A stretch of DNA of 64,000 nucleotides from an uncultured Acidobacteriia bacterium (GTDB lineage: Bacteria > Acidobacteriota > Terriglobia > Bryobacterales > Bryobacteraceae). Shown here in pieces: positions 12,915 to 22,014 of this stretch. The number at the start of each line of letters is the position of its first letter. The stretch's first letter is position 1. The notes under the pieces were generated by a model. The model was not told the origin of the DNA, did not search any database, and saw only the letters and a list, made by a program, of their open reading frames with translations. The position numbers and the translations under genes were made by a program. The DNA lies in NCBI GenBank assembly GCA_903907865.1, contig CAIVPR010000088.1, positions 62,001 to 126,000 on the forward strand. Direction: 5' to 3'.

Positions 12915-14708
12915 CTACCGTGCGGTCAGACCCCGCAAAGTTGTCAGCGCAGGGTCCTTTCCCATCGCCTCCAACTCCCGGACGGTATGCCGATAACCGA
13001 GGTTGACCAACTCCTCGAACCGGTCGAAGTCAACTAGCCCGAATCCGGCAACCGGCGGCTGGATCACCCAATCCGCCTTCTCCCTCGCTTCCCCCAACCG
13101 GGATTGGGAGCTCACCATCAGTGTTCGCCGCAGTATGTCGAGGATCCCGGGTATCTCGGACCGCTTCTTGAACGGGTTCAACCGGTCCCAAAGGATCGCG
13201 AATCCCGAAGGACACCCGAGTTCCCACTTCGCGTCCGCCCTCAGTTCCGGGTCCGCCATGACGTCCACTGCGATGACGCGTCCCGTGTGGCGTTCCTGCA
13301 TGATGTCCACGGGCAGGTTGTTCAGGGTGCTCCCGTCGACAAGGACTCTCCCTCCGACGATAAGCGGCGGGGCAAGCACCGGCACAGCCCCGCCCGCCCG
13401 GAGCGCGAATCGGACCGGTCCGTCGGTGTGGACGAGGAGTTCCGCGGCGTTCAGATCCACCGCGATCGAAAGCATTCGGAGGGGCAGATCTTCAAGTTTC
13501 CAGTCGCCGCAGACGTCGACCATGAACTGTTCCATCCTGCGCCCGCGGAAGATGGAGTGGACCGGCAGGGTGAAGTCTCGCGCCGGACGCCGCCGCTTCA
13601 GCCGCTCGCCCACCAGCGCGATCCCGTCGTCCAGGCTCGCCCCGGTGGCTAGGACGGCACCGATAAATGCGCCCATGCTGCATCCGGCGACCCGGTCAAC
13701 CGGAATCCCGGCCTCAAGCAGCGCGCGGAGCACGCCGAACTGGGAAAAGGACAGCGCCCCACCGCCACCGAGCACGACATTGACGGCCCGACCAGCTATG
13801 ATTCGCGCCAAACGGGCAAAGTCGCTGCCGATCCCGGCGCGAACGTGATGGTGCTCCTTGGGCGCAATGTTGCGCTCGAGGGAGGCCAGCCAAGTGGAGG
13901 TGCCAGAGTCCTTGACCCAGTGCCCCGGATGGACCATGAGAAGATCCACGCGCCCGAGGAGGGTGCGGTCGATCCCGGTTCCGAAATACTGCTCCGGGGC
14001 GAAAGTGGTGTCCTCGGTGGTTCCGGCCTTGGCGACGAACAGGATCAGGTCCGCCTGAAGGAGGCACTGCCGGGACCATGGTGTGGCACTCGGCCCGCCG
14101 TCAAAGACCGCATACTCAAGGTCCCCGAGTTCGCCTTGCAGGTTCGGGAGGTCCGTGTTCAAGGGAAAACACCGACTCCGTCCAAAGAGACCCAGCCGAT
14201 TGGACAGCTCATTCGCGATGGTGCCGGAATCGAGGCCCGGCTGAAGGGGCAAGACCGCGATCAATTTGTATGCAGGAGTCTTCGGCTTGCGCTTTAGCCG
14301 CTGGATGACCACGCGCGCGATTTCCAAGGCGGTGCCCGGATTGCGCCCGATCAACTTCAGCAGGGCAGACTGCCGGACTCGGACAAGAGTCGAGTCCAAG
14401 CGGGCGACTACGGTTGCCGAGCGCGCATCGCCTGTCAGCAGCGACATCTCCCCGACCCCCTCGCCGGGGTTGATGTGCGCGAGGAATTCCGATTCTCGAC
14501 CAACGTATTCACGCAAGACGAGCAGTTGGCCGGTCACCAGATGGTAGTAGTCGGTGTCGCTGTCCCCTTGCCGAATCAGCACCTGCCCCGCAGTCAAGGA
14601 AATGATTTCGGGCGGTGGGTGCAAGTCGGCCAAATCCTCCTCCGGGACGGAGCAGAAGAGGGCGGAGCTTTTTAGCCAATGGCTGGGGGATTCGGTCGCG
14701 GGCACCAT
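12915..14708 (-). CDS. Cyclic-nucleotide-binding patatin-like phospholipase (NTE-like)
   Basis: A 597-aa protein in three parts. Residues 15-135 are a cNMP-binding beta-roll (VLIRQGDSDTDYYHLVTGQ, PGEGVGEMSLLTG). Residues 148-300 resemble a MinD/CpsD-like nucleotide-binding fold, but the P-loop is lost (VLPLQPGLDSGT). Residues 308 onward are patatin, with oxyanion loop GGGGALS at 314-320, nucleophile Ser344 in GCSMG and Asp458 in VDGSTLNNLP, so the Ser-Asp dyad is intact. The order matches bacterial relatives of neuropathy target esterase, which cleave lysophospholipid. It stands alone between convergent and divergent neighbours. Confidence 0.9.
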   Translation of the reverse strand: MVPATESPSHWLKSSALFCSVPEEDLADLHPPPEIISLTAGQVLIRQGDSDTDYYHLVTGQLLVLREYVGRESEFLAHINPGEGVGEMSLLTGDARSATVVARLDSTLVRVRQSALLKLIGRNPGTALEIARVVIQRLKRKPKTPAYKLIAVLPLQPGLDSGTIANELSNRLGLFGRSRCFPLNTDLPNLQGELGDLEYAVFDGGPSATPWSRQCLLQADLILFVAKAGTTEDTTFAPEQYFGTGIDRTLLGRVDLLMVHPGHWVKDSGTSTWLASLERNIAPKEHHHVRAGIGSDFARLARIIAGRAVNVVLGGGGALSFSQFGVLRALLEAGIPVDRVAGCSMGAFIGAVLATGASLDDGIALVGERLKRRRPARDFTLPVHSIFRGRRMEQFMVDVCGDWKLEDLPLRMLSIAVDLNAAELLVHTDGPVRFALRAGGAVPVLAPPLIVGGRVLVDGSTLNNLPVDIMQERHTGRVIAVDVMADPELRADAKWELGCPSGFAILWDRLNPFKKRSEIPGILDILRRTLMVSSQSRLGEAREKADWVIQPPVAGFGLVDFDRFEELVNLGYRHTVRELEAMGKDPALTTLRGLTAR

Positions 14709-14889
14709 ACAGGGGAGAGTCTATAAGGATAACGCGTGTCGGTCGGATTCTAGGATCGGTAGTTGTAACCGTAAAGCAACAATGCAGGAATGCGGTGTTG
14801 GCCCGAGGCCACCTTAGGCCACGAGGCGACCAAAACCGCTAAGCCATCTTGCATCAGACGGGAGTTCGGCCCTGGATCGGTCGGGCTGG

Positions 14890-16209
14890 ATGGGACAATG
14901 GTTCGAGATGGCCCAGAGCAGTTTCCATGTGCAGAGTTTCGGATGCCGCGCGACCCAGGCGGACTCCGCGGCTATCGAGGCGCAGCTTGCGGGTCGCGGG
15001 CTGACCGAAGTTGCGGACCGCGCGTCGGCCAGCCTGGTGATCCTCAACACCTGTACCGTGACGGCGGAGGCGGATTCGGACGCGCGGTCGGCGATACGGC
15101 GCGTGCACCGCGAGAACCCTTCCGCGAAGATCCTCGTCACAGGCTGCTACGCGCAGCGCGCGCCGGACGAGATCGCGGCTATGCCGGGGGTCGAGTGGGT
15201 GGTCGGGAATTCCCACAAGACGCAGATTGTGGAATTGCTGGCGGGCGAGTCCGCGCCGTACCATTCGCAGATCCTGACCGGCGACATCTTCCAGACCACC
15301 GACATCCTCACGGCGCCGATCCTCGACGCCGCCGGCGACAGAACGCGACCCAACCTCAAGATCCAGGATGGGTGCCACAACCGGTGCTCGTTCTGCGTGA
15401 TCCCGTATGTGCGGGGGAAGAGCCGGTATGTGCCTGCCGAGGAGATCGTGGAGCAGGTGCGATCGCTGGCGACGCGGTACAAGGAGGTTGTGCTTTCCGG
15501 GATCAATTTGGGTCGCTGGGGTCGGGCGACGGGAAGCCAGATGAGGTTGCCGGACCTGATCCGGCGCATGCTGGCGGAGACCGAGATCGCCCGGATCCGT
15601 TTGAGTTCCGTCGAGCCGATGGATTTCTCGGACGACCTGCTGGAGTTGATGGCGGGGTCGGAGCGGATCGCGAAGCACGTGCATGCGCCGCTGCAATCGG
15701 GGTCGGATACGATCCTGCGGAGGATGCATCGAAAATACCGGCCTCGGCACTATGCCAGCCGGGCGTTGAAGGCGCGGGAGTTGATGCCTGACGCGGCCAT
15801 CGGGGCCGACGTGATGACCGGATTTCCGGGCGAGACGGAGGCGCTGTTCGAGGAGTCGCGGGCGTTCATCGAGTCGATGCCGTTCACTTACTTGCACGTG
15901 TTCACGTATTCCGAGCGGCCGGGGACCCCGGCGGCAGAGATGCCGGATTCGGTGCCGATGGCGGTCCGCAAGGAGCGGAACCGGGTGCTGCGGGAGCTGG
16001 CTGCTCGCAAGAACCTGGCGTTCCGGGAGGGTTTCGTGGGTTGCGAGATGACGGCGGTCACGATCGAGCCGCTGGGGGTGGCGCTGACGGACAACTACGT
16101 CAAAGCGCAACTCGACATGCCGTACGCTGCGAACCGGCTGGTGCGGCTGAGGGTGACGGGCGTGACGGAGCAGGGAGTGCGGGCTGGGGTGGCGGGGGAA
16201 ATTGGCTAG
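14890..16209 (+). CDS. mtaB: tRNA t6A37 methylthiotransferase MtaB
   Basis: A radical-SAM methylthiotransferase of up to 439 aa. The N-terminal auxiliary 4Fe-4S cluster Cys are 19, 55 and 86 (SFGCRATQAD, LNTCTVTAEAD, TGCYAQRAP). The radical-SAM CxxxCxxC is Cys162, 166 and 169 (DGCHNRCSFCVIPYVRG), followed by an SPASM-less TRAM-like C-terminus. GCRATQ at the start is typical of MtaB, where MiaB has GCQMN. It converts t6A to ms2t6A at position 37 of tRNAs. ATG at 14908 (MAQSSFHVQSFG) is an equally good start. Its stop overlaps that of the convergent membrane-protein gene by 4 bp. Confidence 0.92.
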   Translation: MGQWFEMAQSSFHVQSFGCRATQADSAAIEAQLAGRGLTEVADRASASLVILNTCTVTAEADSDARSAIRRVHRENPSAKILVTGCYAQRAPDEIAAMPGVEWVVGNSHKTQIVELLAGESAPYHSQILTGDIFQTTDILTAPILDAAGDRTRPNLKIQDGCHNRCSFCVIPYVRGKSRYVPAEEIVEQVRSLATRYKEVVLSGINLGRWGRATGSQMRLPDLIRRMLAETEIARIRLSSVEPMDFSDDLLELMAGSERIAKHVHAPLQSGSDTILRRMHRKYRPRHYASRALKARELMPDAAIGADVMTGFPGETEALFEESRAFIESMPFTYLHVFTYSERPGTPAAEMPDSVPMAVRKERNRVLRELAARKNLAFREGFVGCEMTAVTIEPLGVALTDNYVKAQLDMPYAANRLVRLRVTGVTEQGVRAGVAGEIG

Positions 16210-16550
16210 AACTCGTCGTTGAGCACGAGGCTGTGCAGGGCGGCCCGAGACATTAGGGTCAGCAGGACGGCTGCAGGCATGGCGTTGCTGAACCACGCCA
16301 CCATCTGCGGCGAGACGCCGGCAAAGAGTAGCGTTCCCTCGATCAGCGTGGCCAGCAGGTAAACGGCGACCGCTTCGCGGCGGAACCCAAGCGCGAAAAG
16401 GACAACGCTGCCGATCACGTCGCCCACGAGCACGCAGGCCAGCCATGGGCTTGCGTGGTGGTTGAGCAGTTGGAGTTCGAGGACGGTCGGGGCCAGGTAG
16501 ACCGCAATTGCGATCGCCAGGACAAAGCCGAACATCAAAACTGCGCGCAT
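16206..16550 (-). CDS. Small membrane protein, unknown function
   Basis: A 114-aa protein with four probable transmembrane helices: an N-terminal helix (MRAVLMFGFVLAIAIAVYL), a pair separated by GFRREAVAVY, and a C-terminal helix ending ALHSLVLNDEF. No family is recognised with confidence; the size and pattern resemble small four-helix integral proteins found across Acidobacteriota. It is convergent with mtaB, overlapping its stop by 4 bp. About 70 bp separate its start from the stop of the giant DUF2339 gene on the same strand. Confidence 0.65.
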   Translation of the reverse strand: MRAVLMFGFVLAIAIAVYLAPTVLELQLLNHHASPWLACVLVGDVIGSVVLFALGFRREAVAVYLLATLIEGTLLFAGVSPQMVAWFSNAMPAAVLLTLMSRAALHSLVLNDEF

Positions 16551-16619
16551 AAGAGTAGTATAAAGGTGAGTTTTGGCCGCCTGATGTTTCAGTCGACGGG
16601 CGGGTTCCGGAGGCGGACC

Positions 16620-19600
16620 TCACAAAAGCTTCTGAATGTGATCGCGGAACCGCGTGTAGATCCAAGAGACGCCCAGCAGGATGGCACCGAGGGCGATGAA
16701 TGACAGGATGCGGTAGAAGGTTTCCAGATTGCGAAGGTCGTAGAGGAAAAGCTTCAGGATGCAGCCCATCAGGAGTGCGAGGCCCGAGAGACGGAGGACG
16801 CGTTCTCGAAAGGTGAAGCCGACGGCCAGAAGGACGACGCTTGCCGCACCCCAGGAGACCGTCAACATGCCCCCCTTTACCTGCTCGAACAGCGTTTGGC
16901 AGAGCAGGAGGGAGCCGAGGGCCGAAAAGTAGGCGTTCGCGCGGGGTGATTGCTCGGGTCGGGCGAGGAACTGGCAGAGGTAGAGGCCGGCGATGGTCGC
17001 AGCCTTGGCGGGGACCATTTTGGCGCCGCTTTCGATGCAGACGGCCATCCCGGCGAGGGTGCCTACCGCTAGAGCCTGCTGTTTGGCCTCCTCCAGGGAG
17101 AACCGCAGTCCGGCGGCCCATAGAACAATGGCGATGACGATCCAGCCGGGGGCGGTGTATTTGTCGCCCTCCTTGGCCACGAGGGCTAGCAGTGGCAGGA
17201 GCGGCACCCAGAGGAGAATCGCGCTGCCGTATTCCTCGCGCTTCCGGTGCCAGAGCCAGTAGAGCGCTGCGATGGCCCATGGGGTGGAAGACAGCGGGGC
17301 GTTGTTCACGTCGTAGGCGAAGAGGCGCACGTAGACGGCCGCGAAGGCGATCACGCAGGCCCAGAGGAGGTCGAGTTCGAGCGCAGCCAAGGCGAGGGCG
17401 GTCCACGCGAGCGAGATGAAGGGTGCGGGGACGGTCAGCCAGGCGGCGGCTCCGAGACATCCAACGGCAGCTACCGAGGATGCAGAGCGCTCGATCTCTT
17501 GCTTCCAAGTCCGGAAGGTGGCGAGGCAGGCGATCAGGCCGACGCCGAGCCACGTCAGCTTGTCGGCGGCAGCGGTGTCGGTGATCGGGTGCATGAGGAG
17601 GGCGGAGGCCAGTGAGGCGACTCCGGCCAGCGGGAAGAAGACCCGCATCTGCGCGGGCAGCTCTTGGATCCCGAGTTCCAGAACGGCGTAGGCGAGACCG
17701 GTCCACGCCAAGGCCCGGTAGGGGGCGGGGACCAGGACGTGGATCAGGGTCGCGGCCAAGGCGATCGCGGCCCCGCTCAGGACGTGGCCAACTGCGCCGC
17801 GCTCGGCGCCGTCTATTTCCAAGTGGGCGACGCGGAGGGCGTAGCTGTAGACCAACAGTAGGCCGAAGACCAGGGGGATCGAGACGAAGTCGGAGGGGAC
17901 CCAGACGGTGGCCGAAAGAATCGAGGCAGCCAGACCGAGGGCGAAGGGAACTGGGGCCTGTCCGCGGAATTCGACTTGGGAACGTACGCTGCCGAATTCG
18001 AACAGGGCCAGGCCGAACGCGATCCAGACCATGCCCGCCCAGTGGATCGGGAGTTCGCCTCCGATGACTGCGACCATCAGAAGCGCCGCCGCCCAGCTCA
18101 TCACCGCGTTGGGACGGCGGATAGCGCGGTTGAAGTAGAACAGGGCGGCGTGGAGGAGGGCTGGGGGAGCCCAGTTCCACATGTCGTGGCCGAGGACCTT
18201 CGACTGCGACGGAACCTGGAACAGCCAGATGCGGAGCAGGGAGTGTCCGAAGGCGACGTAGGCGAGACCCCGCAGGAACTGGATGTCCAGTTTCCAGCCC
18301 AGCAGGTACAGGATTTCGGCCTCCAGCGCCAAGCCGACGGCCATCCAGATGCCCGGCACGTGCGCCACGACGGAGAGTCCGGCAAGAAGCGCCGAGCCGA
18401 GGGTGGACAGTTCGAAGCTGCCAGCCATCAGGCGGTCGGCGAAGGTGTCCTCTTCGGTGAATGTGTGGGGCGGGCGGAGGTAGCCGCGGATGATGGCATC
18501 TACCGCCAGGATGAGTGCACCGCCGGCCATGGCGAGCCAGAGGTCGTCCGGGGCGTGTTTGTGCCAAGCGAGGTACGAGAGTCCGGTCGCGGCGGCCAGG
18601 TTGACGGGATAGAGCCATTCGACGCCGCCCGCCACGATCCGACGACGGGTGCGGAGGAGGTCGAAGGCCTCGAAAATCAGCCAGTAGGCGAGGAACAGGA
18701 GTTGCGTTTGCTCAAGCGGCGCGCCGGAATCGCCGCGCGACATCAAGGTTGCCCAAGTGGCGGCCATGCCGAAGACCGGCATGGTGTACCACTCGAACTT
18801 GGCGGCGAGCCAGAGGAGCGAGGCGGCGAGCGGGATCAGGCTCACGGCGGCGAAGGGGCTCGACGGGGTTACGGCGAGGGCGAGGAAGGCGGCGGTGTAG
18901 GCGAGGCCGGTGACGGCTTGGGCGCGGTACCGAAGGGAATGGCCGATCATGCCCCCGGCCACGGCGAGGAGGCCGAGCGAGCCGAGGAACGGGTCGTCGA
19001 TGATGCGGGCCGCGGGCAGGGCGTAGACGGCGTAGGCGGTGGCGTAGAGTCCGGCCCATCCGGCACCGATCAGGCCGCGGGCGAAGAAGCGGTAGCGGTC
19101 CATGCGCTCGACCTGGACGCCGGCGACGAGCACTCCGGCGCTGATGGCGAAGGCCATCGCCGCGCGTCCGGCGGGGGTGATGTGGGCGAACGAGTAGCCG
19201 AGGAGCAGGGCGATGCCGACCACCAGCACGAGCGCGCCGAGTTTGTTGAGGAGGCTGCCGCCGACGATGGTCTCCCATTCGTCGTTGCCGATCCAGGCGC
19301 GGAGACGGTCGGAGAGGGTGGGCTCGGGGTCGGGAGTGAAGACTGGGGTTGGCGGCGGAGGTGGAGGCGGAGGCGGTGCGATTGGTTCCGGTTGGGGCGA
19401 TTCGGGGGTGATCGGCGGCGGCGCAACCGGGGGCGGTTCGACTGGTGGCTCGATCTTGGGTGGTTCTGCTGCTGGCGCGGGCTCGGGGGCATGCGGGACG
19501 ACCGTTGTGCCGCCGTGTTCGAGGGCGTAGACGCGGCGCGTCAGCTGCGCGAGTCGGTCCAGGGCTGGCCCGTCGTCCGACTGGGCCGTCCTATGCTCCA

Positions 19601-19778
19601 AGGCGTGGATGCGCCGCTCCAAGGCCGCGAGTTGCGTGGACGCGTCCGGGGAGTCGCCGCGGGCAGCCATTTGCTGCTCCAAGTCGGTGATGCGGGATCC
19701 GATGGTCATCTGGTGCACGAGACGGCCGAGGTACACCACGACGGCGACCAAGCCGAACAACCAAACCACTCCGTCCAT
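16620..19778 (-). CDS. Giant multi-pass membrane protein, DUF2339 family
   Basis: A 1052-aa protein. Residues 1-20 are a membrane anchor (MDGVVWLFGLVAVVVYLG), 25-85 a coiled coil with two similar segments (LAALERRIHALEHRT and LAQLTRRVYALEHGG), and 95-150 a Pro/Glu-rich spacer. From about residue 165 there are more than 25 hydrophobic helices to the C-terminus. This is the DUF2339 architecture, whose biochemical role is unknown. The start ATG has AAAGGGAA upstream. A long apparently open frame in a different register across the same strand is a by-product of its composition. Probably monocistronic. Confidence 0.85.
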   Translation of the reverse strand: MDGVVWLFGLVAVVVYLGRLVHQMTIGSRITDLEQQMAARGDSPDASTQLAALERRIHALEHRTAQSDDGPALDRLAQLTRRVYALEHGGTTVVPHAPEPAPAAEPPKIEPPVEPPPVAPPPITPESPQPEPIAPPPPPPPPPTPVFTPDPEPTLSDRLRAWIGNDEWETIVGGSLLNKLGALVLVVGIALLLGYSFAHITPAGRAAMAFAISAGVLVAGVQVERMDRYRFFARGLIGAGWAGLYATAYAVYALPAARIIDDPFLGSLGLLAVAGGMIGHSLRYRAQAVTGLAYTAAFLALAVTPSSPFAAVSLIPLAASLLWLAAKFEWYTMPVFGMAATWATLMSRGDSGAPLEQTQLLFLAYWLIFEAFDLLRTRRRIVAGGVEWLYPVNLAAATGLSYLAWHKHAPDDLWLAMAGGALILAVDAIIRGYLRPPHTFTEEDTFADRLMAGSFELSTLGSALLAGLSVVAHVPGIWMAVGLALEAEILYLLGWKLDIQFLRGLAYVAFGHSLLRIWLFQVPSQSKVLGHDMWNWAPPALLHAALFYFNRAIRRPNAVMSWAAALLMVAVIGGELPIHWAGMVWIAFGLALFEFGSVRSQVEFRGQAPVPFALGLAASILSATVWVPSDFVSIPLVFGLLLVYSYALRVAHLEIDGAERGAVGHVLSGAAIALAATLIHVLVPAPYRALAWTGLAYAVLELGIQELPAQMRVFFPLAGVASLASALLMHPITDTAAADKLTWLGVGLIACLATFRTWKQEIERSASSVAAVGCLGAAAWLTVPAPFISLAWTALALAALELDLLWACVIAFAAVYVRLFAYDVNNAPLSSTPWAIAALYWLWHRKREEYGSAILLWVPLLPLLALVAKEGDKYTAPGWIVIAIVLWAAGLRFSLEEAKQQALAVGTLAGMAVCIESGAKMVPAKAATIAGLYLCQFLARPEQSPRANAYFSALGSLLLCQTLFEQVKGGMLTVSWGAASVVLLAVGFTFRERVLRLSGLALLMGCILKLFLYDLRNLETFYRILSFIALGAILLGVSWIYTRFRDHIQKLL

Positions 19779-19930
19779 ATCGATTTCCCTTTCGTCCCGG
19801 GACTACCCCCGGAATCCGCCTACGCGGCGTTCCTCCGTGATTCATGCCTCGGGGAATATTCAGATAAGGCTATCATTTTTCACCGCAGACCGGAGTTGCG
19901 GAGGGCCCAGGGTCGATGGCTTGTTGCGGA

Positions 19931-20641
19931 TCATGCGGCCTTGGCGTAGGGTTGGCGGTGGTGTTTGGCGCGGACGAGTTGGTCTTCGAGGTCCAGGGCC
20001 TGGGCGATCTCGTGGGGTGAAAATTCAAACCCATGGCCAGAAGTACCTTCCTGCGGCGGACATCCGGAGGACAAGTCCGGCGTTCGAGCTTCGGAGTCCA
20101 TCGGCTTCGGCTGGGCATTGAGGCGGAAAAGGAGCTTCGCGTTCTCGAGGGCGGCGCGGCGGGCTGCGAGGCGGTCGGACTGGAGTTTTTCGAGGCGCGC
20201 GGTGGCGGATTTGATATTGCGGTGGATGCGGGATTCGTAGAGGGTGAGGCGCCCGAGTTCTTGAGAGTGGTTCAAGTAGGCTTTCGCTTGGTTGAGGGTG
20301 GTGTCTACGTAGGGGCTGGTGGCGAGGGTTTCGCATTCGGCGTATTGGAGGGCGAAGATGCCGTCTTCGATGGACTGGATGCGCTGGAGTCGCCAGTAGT
20401 TGTCGGCGATGAGGGCGGCGAGCTGGGTTTCCTCGGGGGTTTCGGGTTTGAGGGAGGCGGTTAGGGTCTTGACGTGGGTTTTGTAGAGTTCGAGGTCGTC
20501 GGCGGGGATGACTACCGTGCGTCCGGTTAGGCCGTGGCGGAGGGCGTTGACGGCGACCTTTTGTTTGCCGGCGGCGGTGCGGGGGCCTGTGGATTTGGTG
20601 GCGTTGGTGCGGTTTGCGGCGGTCTGTTGGGGTGTGGACAT
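19931..20641 (-). CDS. ANR/STGPRT-type protein, multicopy Acidobacteriota/Planctomycetota family
   Basis: A 236-aa protein starting MSTPQQTAANRTNATKSTGP and continuing RTAAGKQKVAVNALRHGLTG. This N-terminal block is shared by a large uncharacterised family that is multicopy in Acidobacteriota and Planctomycetota genomes. The middle (about 70-185) is helical and likely coiled coil (YWRLQRIQSIEDGIFAL, LYESRIHRNIKSATARLEKL). The C-terminus is basic and low-complexity. No enzymatic motif is seen. It is divergent from the SIR2-STAND-TPR gene. Function is unknown; its Lys/Arg/Gly content would suit nucleic-acid binding, but this is only inference. Confidence 0.75.
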   Translation of the reverse strand: MSTPQQTAANRTNATKSTGPRTAAGKQKVAVNALRHGLTGRTVVIPADDLELYKTHVKTLTASLKPETPEETQLAALIADNYWRLQRIQSIEDGIFALQYAECETLATSPYVDTTLNQAKAYLNHSQELGRLTLYESRIHRNIKSATARLEKLQSDRLAARRAALENAKLLFRLNAQPKPMDSEARTPDLSSGCPPQEGTSGHGFEFSPHEIAQALDLEDQLVRAKHHRQPYAKAA

Positions 20642-20786
20642 GGGATTTTCTCCGGTCCTGGTTTAGCATGGCGTGGGGGCGATTCCGAACTGGAGGTTTT
20701 GTATGTTGTTGAGGAGGTTGGGGATATAGGTGAAAAAAGTTGTGACCGGGGTGGCGGAACTTCTGGTAATATGGAGCGATTCCTCC

Positions 20787-21997
20787 ATGGAGATTCGAGA
20801 GGCGCTCGACATAATCCGGGACAAGGCCGTCTGTTCCAGCAATGCTGGCTACTTGGGCGATCTGGAGGAGTTTCTGCGTTCACCCGCGGGAAGCCTGACA
20901 CCGTTTGTCGGGGCTGGGTTGTCGGCCCCTATGGGGTTTCCCCTTTGGCGGAAGTTCCTGGAGGGATTGGCCTCGGACTACGGGGTTCTGGACGACATCA
21001 CGCCCCTGCTCGACTCCGGACACTACGAAGAAGCCGCCGGGGAGGTCGAGGAGGCGATGGGAGCCGAGGGTTTCCATGACGCTATCCGGCATACATATGG
21101 CGAACGCGCATCGGAACTGTGCACGTTGAGGGGCGCCGTGACCGTGCTGCCGCAATGCTTCGACGGACCGGTGGTGACCACCAATTTCGACGCGGTTCTG
21201 GAGCGGGTCTTTCAGTTCGACCGGGTGGTGGTGGGGGCGCAGGTGGACACGATGCGCAAGGCCACTGCCGAGGGCCGCCCCTTCCTTCTTAAGATCCACG
21301 GCGATGGCGAGGAACGCACCCACCGGGTTCTCACCAAGGCCGAATATGACAAGTACTACGCCCCTGGCGATCCGTCGGGCCTGAAAGCGCAACTGGGCGC
21401 GGTGTTCGGCAAGAGCACGATCCTGTTCGTCGGCTGCAGTCTGACAGGGGACCGTCCGGTTCTTCTACTGGAGGAGACTCTTCAAGTGGCCGCCGGGATG
21501 AGGCACTTCGCTATCTTGGCGAAGTCCGAGGCGGAGACCAAGGATCCGAAGGAGTTCGCCGCGCGCCGAAAGGCGTTGTCCGAGTGCGGCATCCGGCCGA
21601 TCTGGTACCCCGCTGGCCGCCACGAGATCGTGGAACAGCTGCTGCGCTGGATCGCCAGCCTACAGCCGGTTGCACCCGGACCCGACCTCGTCCTCGAAAA
21701 GCCCTCGCAGCGTAGGAACAAGCAGATCCTGACCGAGCTGGATCTGCTTGACCCGGCCCGCTGCGTCACGGCGTTCGTCGGGCGCGACGAAGTGCTGTCG
21801 GACCTCCAGGAGTGGGTGCGGGGCGACGCGCCGGTCTCGGTCCGGGTGGTGACGGGGCAGGGCGGGTCGGGCAAGACGCGGCTGGCGGTGGAATTGCTGG
21901 AGTGGCTGGACGGCGACTCCCCGAACCAATGGAACTGCGGGTTCCTAACCTCGGCCGAAATGGACCGGTTCTCCGGTCTGCAAGAATCTGGGCACTT
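20787..21997 (+). CDS. SIR2-like domain plus NTPase Walker A (first half of the split gene)
   Basis: Start ATG at 20787 has GGAG 10 nt upstream. About 403 codons are meaningful. All SIR2 motifs are present: FVGAGLSAPMGFPLW (GAGxS), VVTTNFDAVLERVF (TxNFD), LLKIHGDGEE (HGD) and ILFVGCSL. These bind and usually hydrolyse NAD+ in defence proteins. After a linker, VVTGQGGSGKTRLAVELLEW is the Walker A of a STAND/AAA-like NTPase. The same frame stays open to a stop at 23003, but beyond about 21960 it is a Gly/Ala/Arg-rich shadow with no family features. Confidence 0.8.
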
Positions 21998-22014
21998 GGC
22001 GGCGCAACCGGCCC

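Noticed and set aside
14854-18618. A very long open minus-strand frame (about 1250 codons) spanning mtaB and part of the DUF2339 gene
   Set aside because: Arg/Pro-rich shadow created by GC-rich third positions; it conflicts with two well-supported genes and has no domain features.
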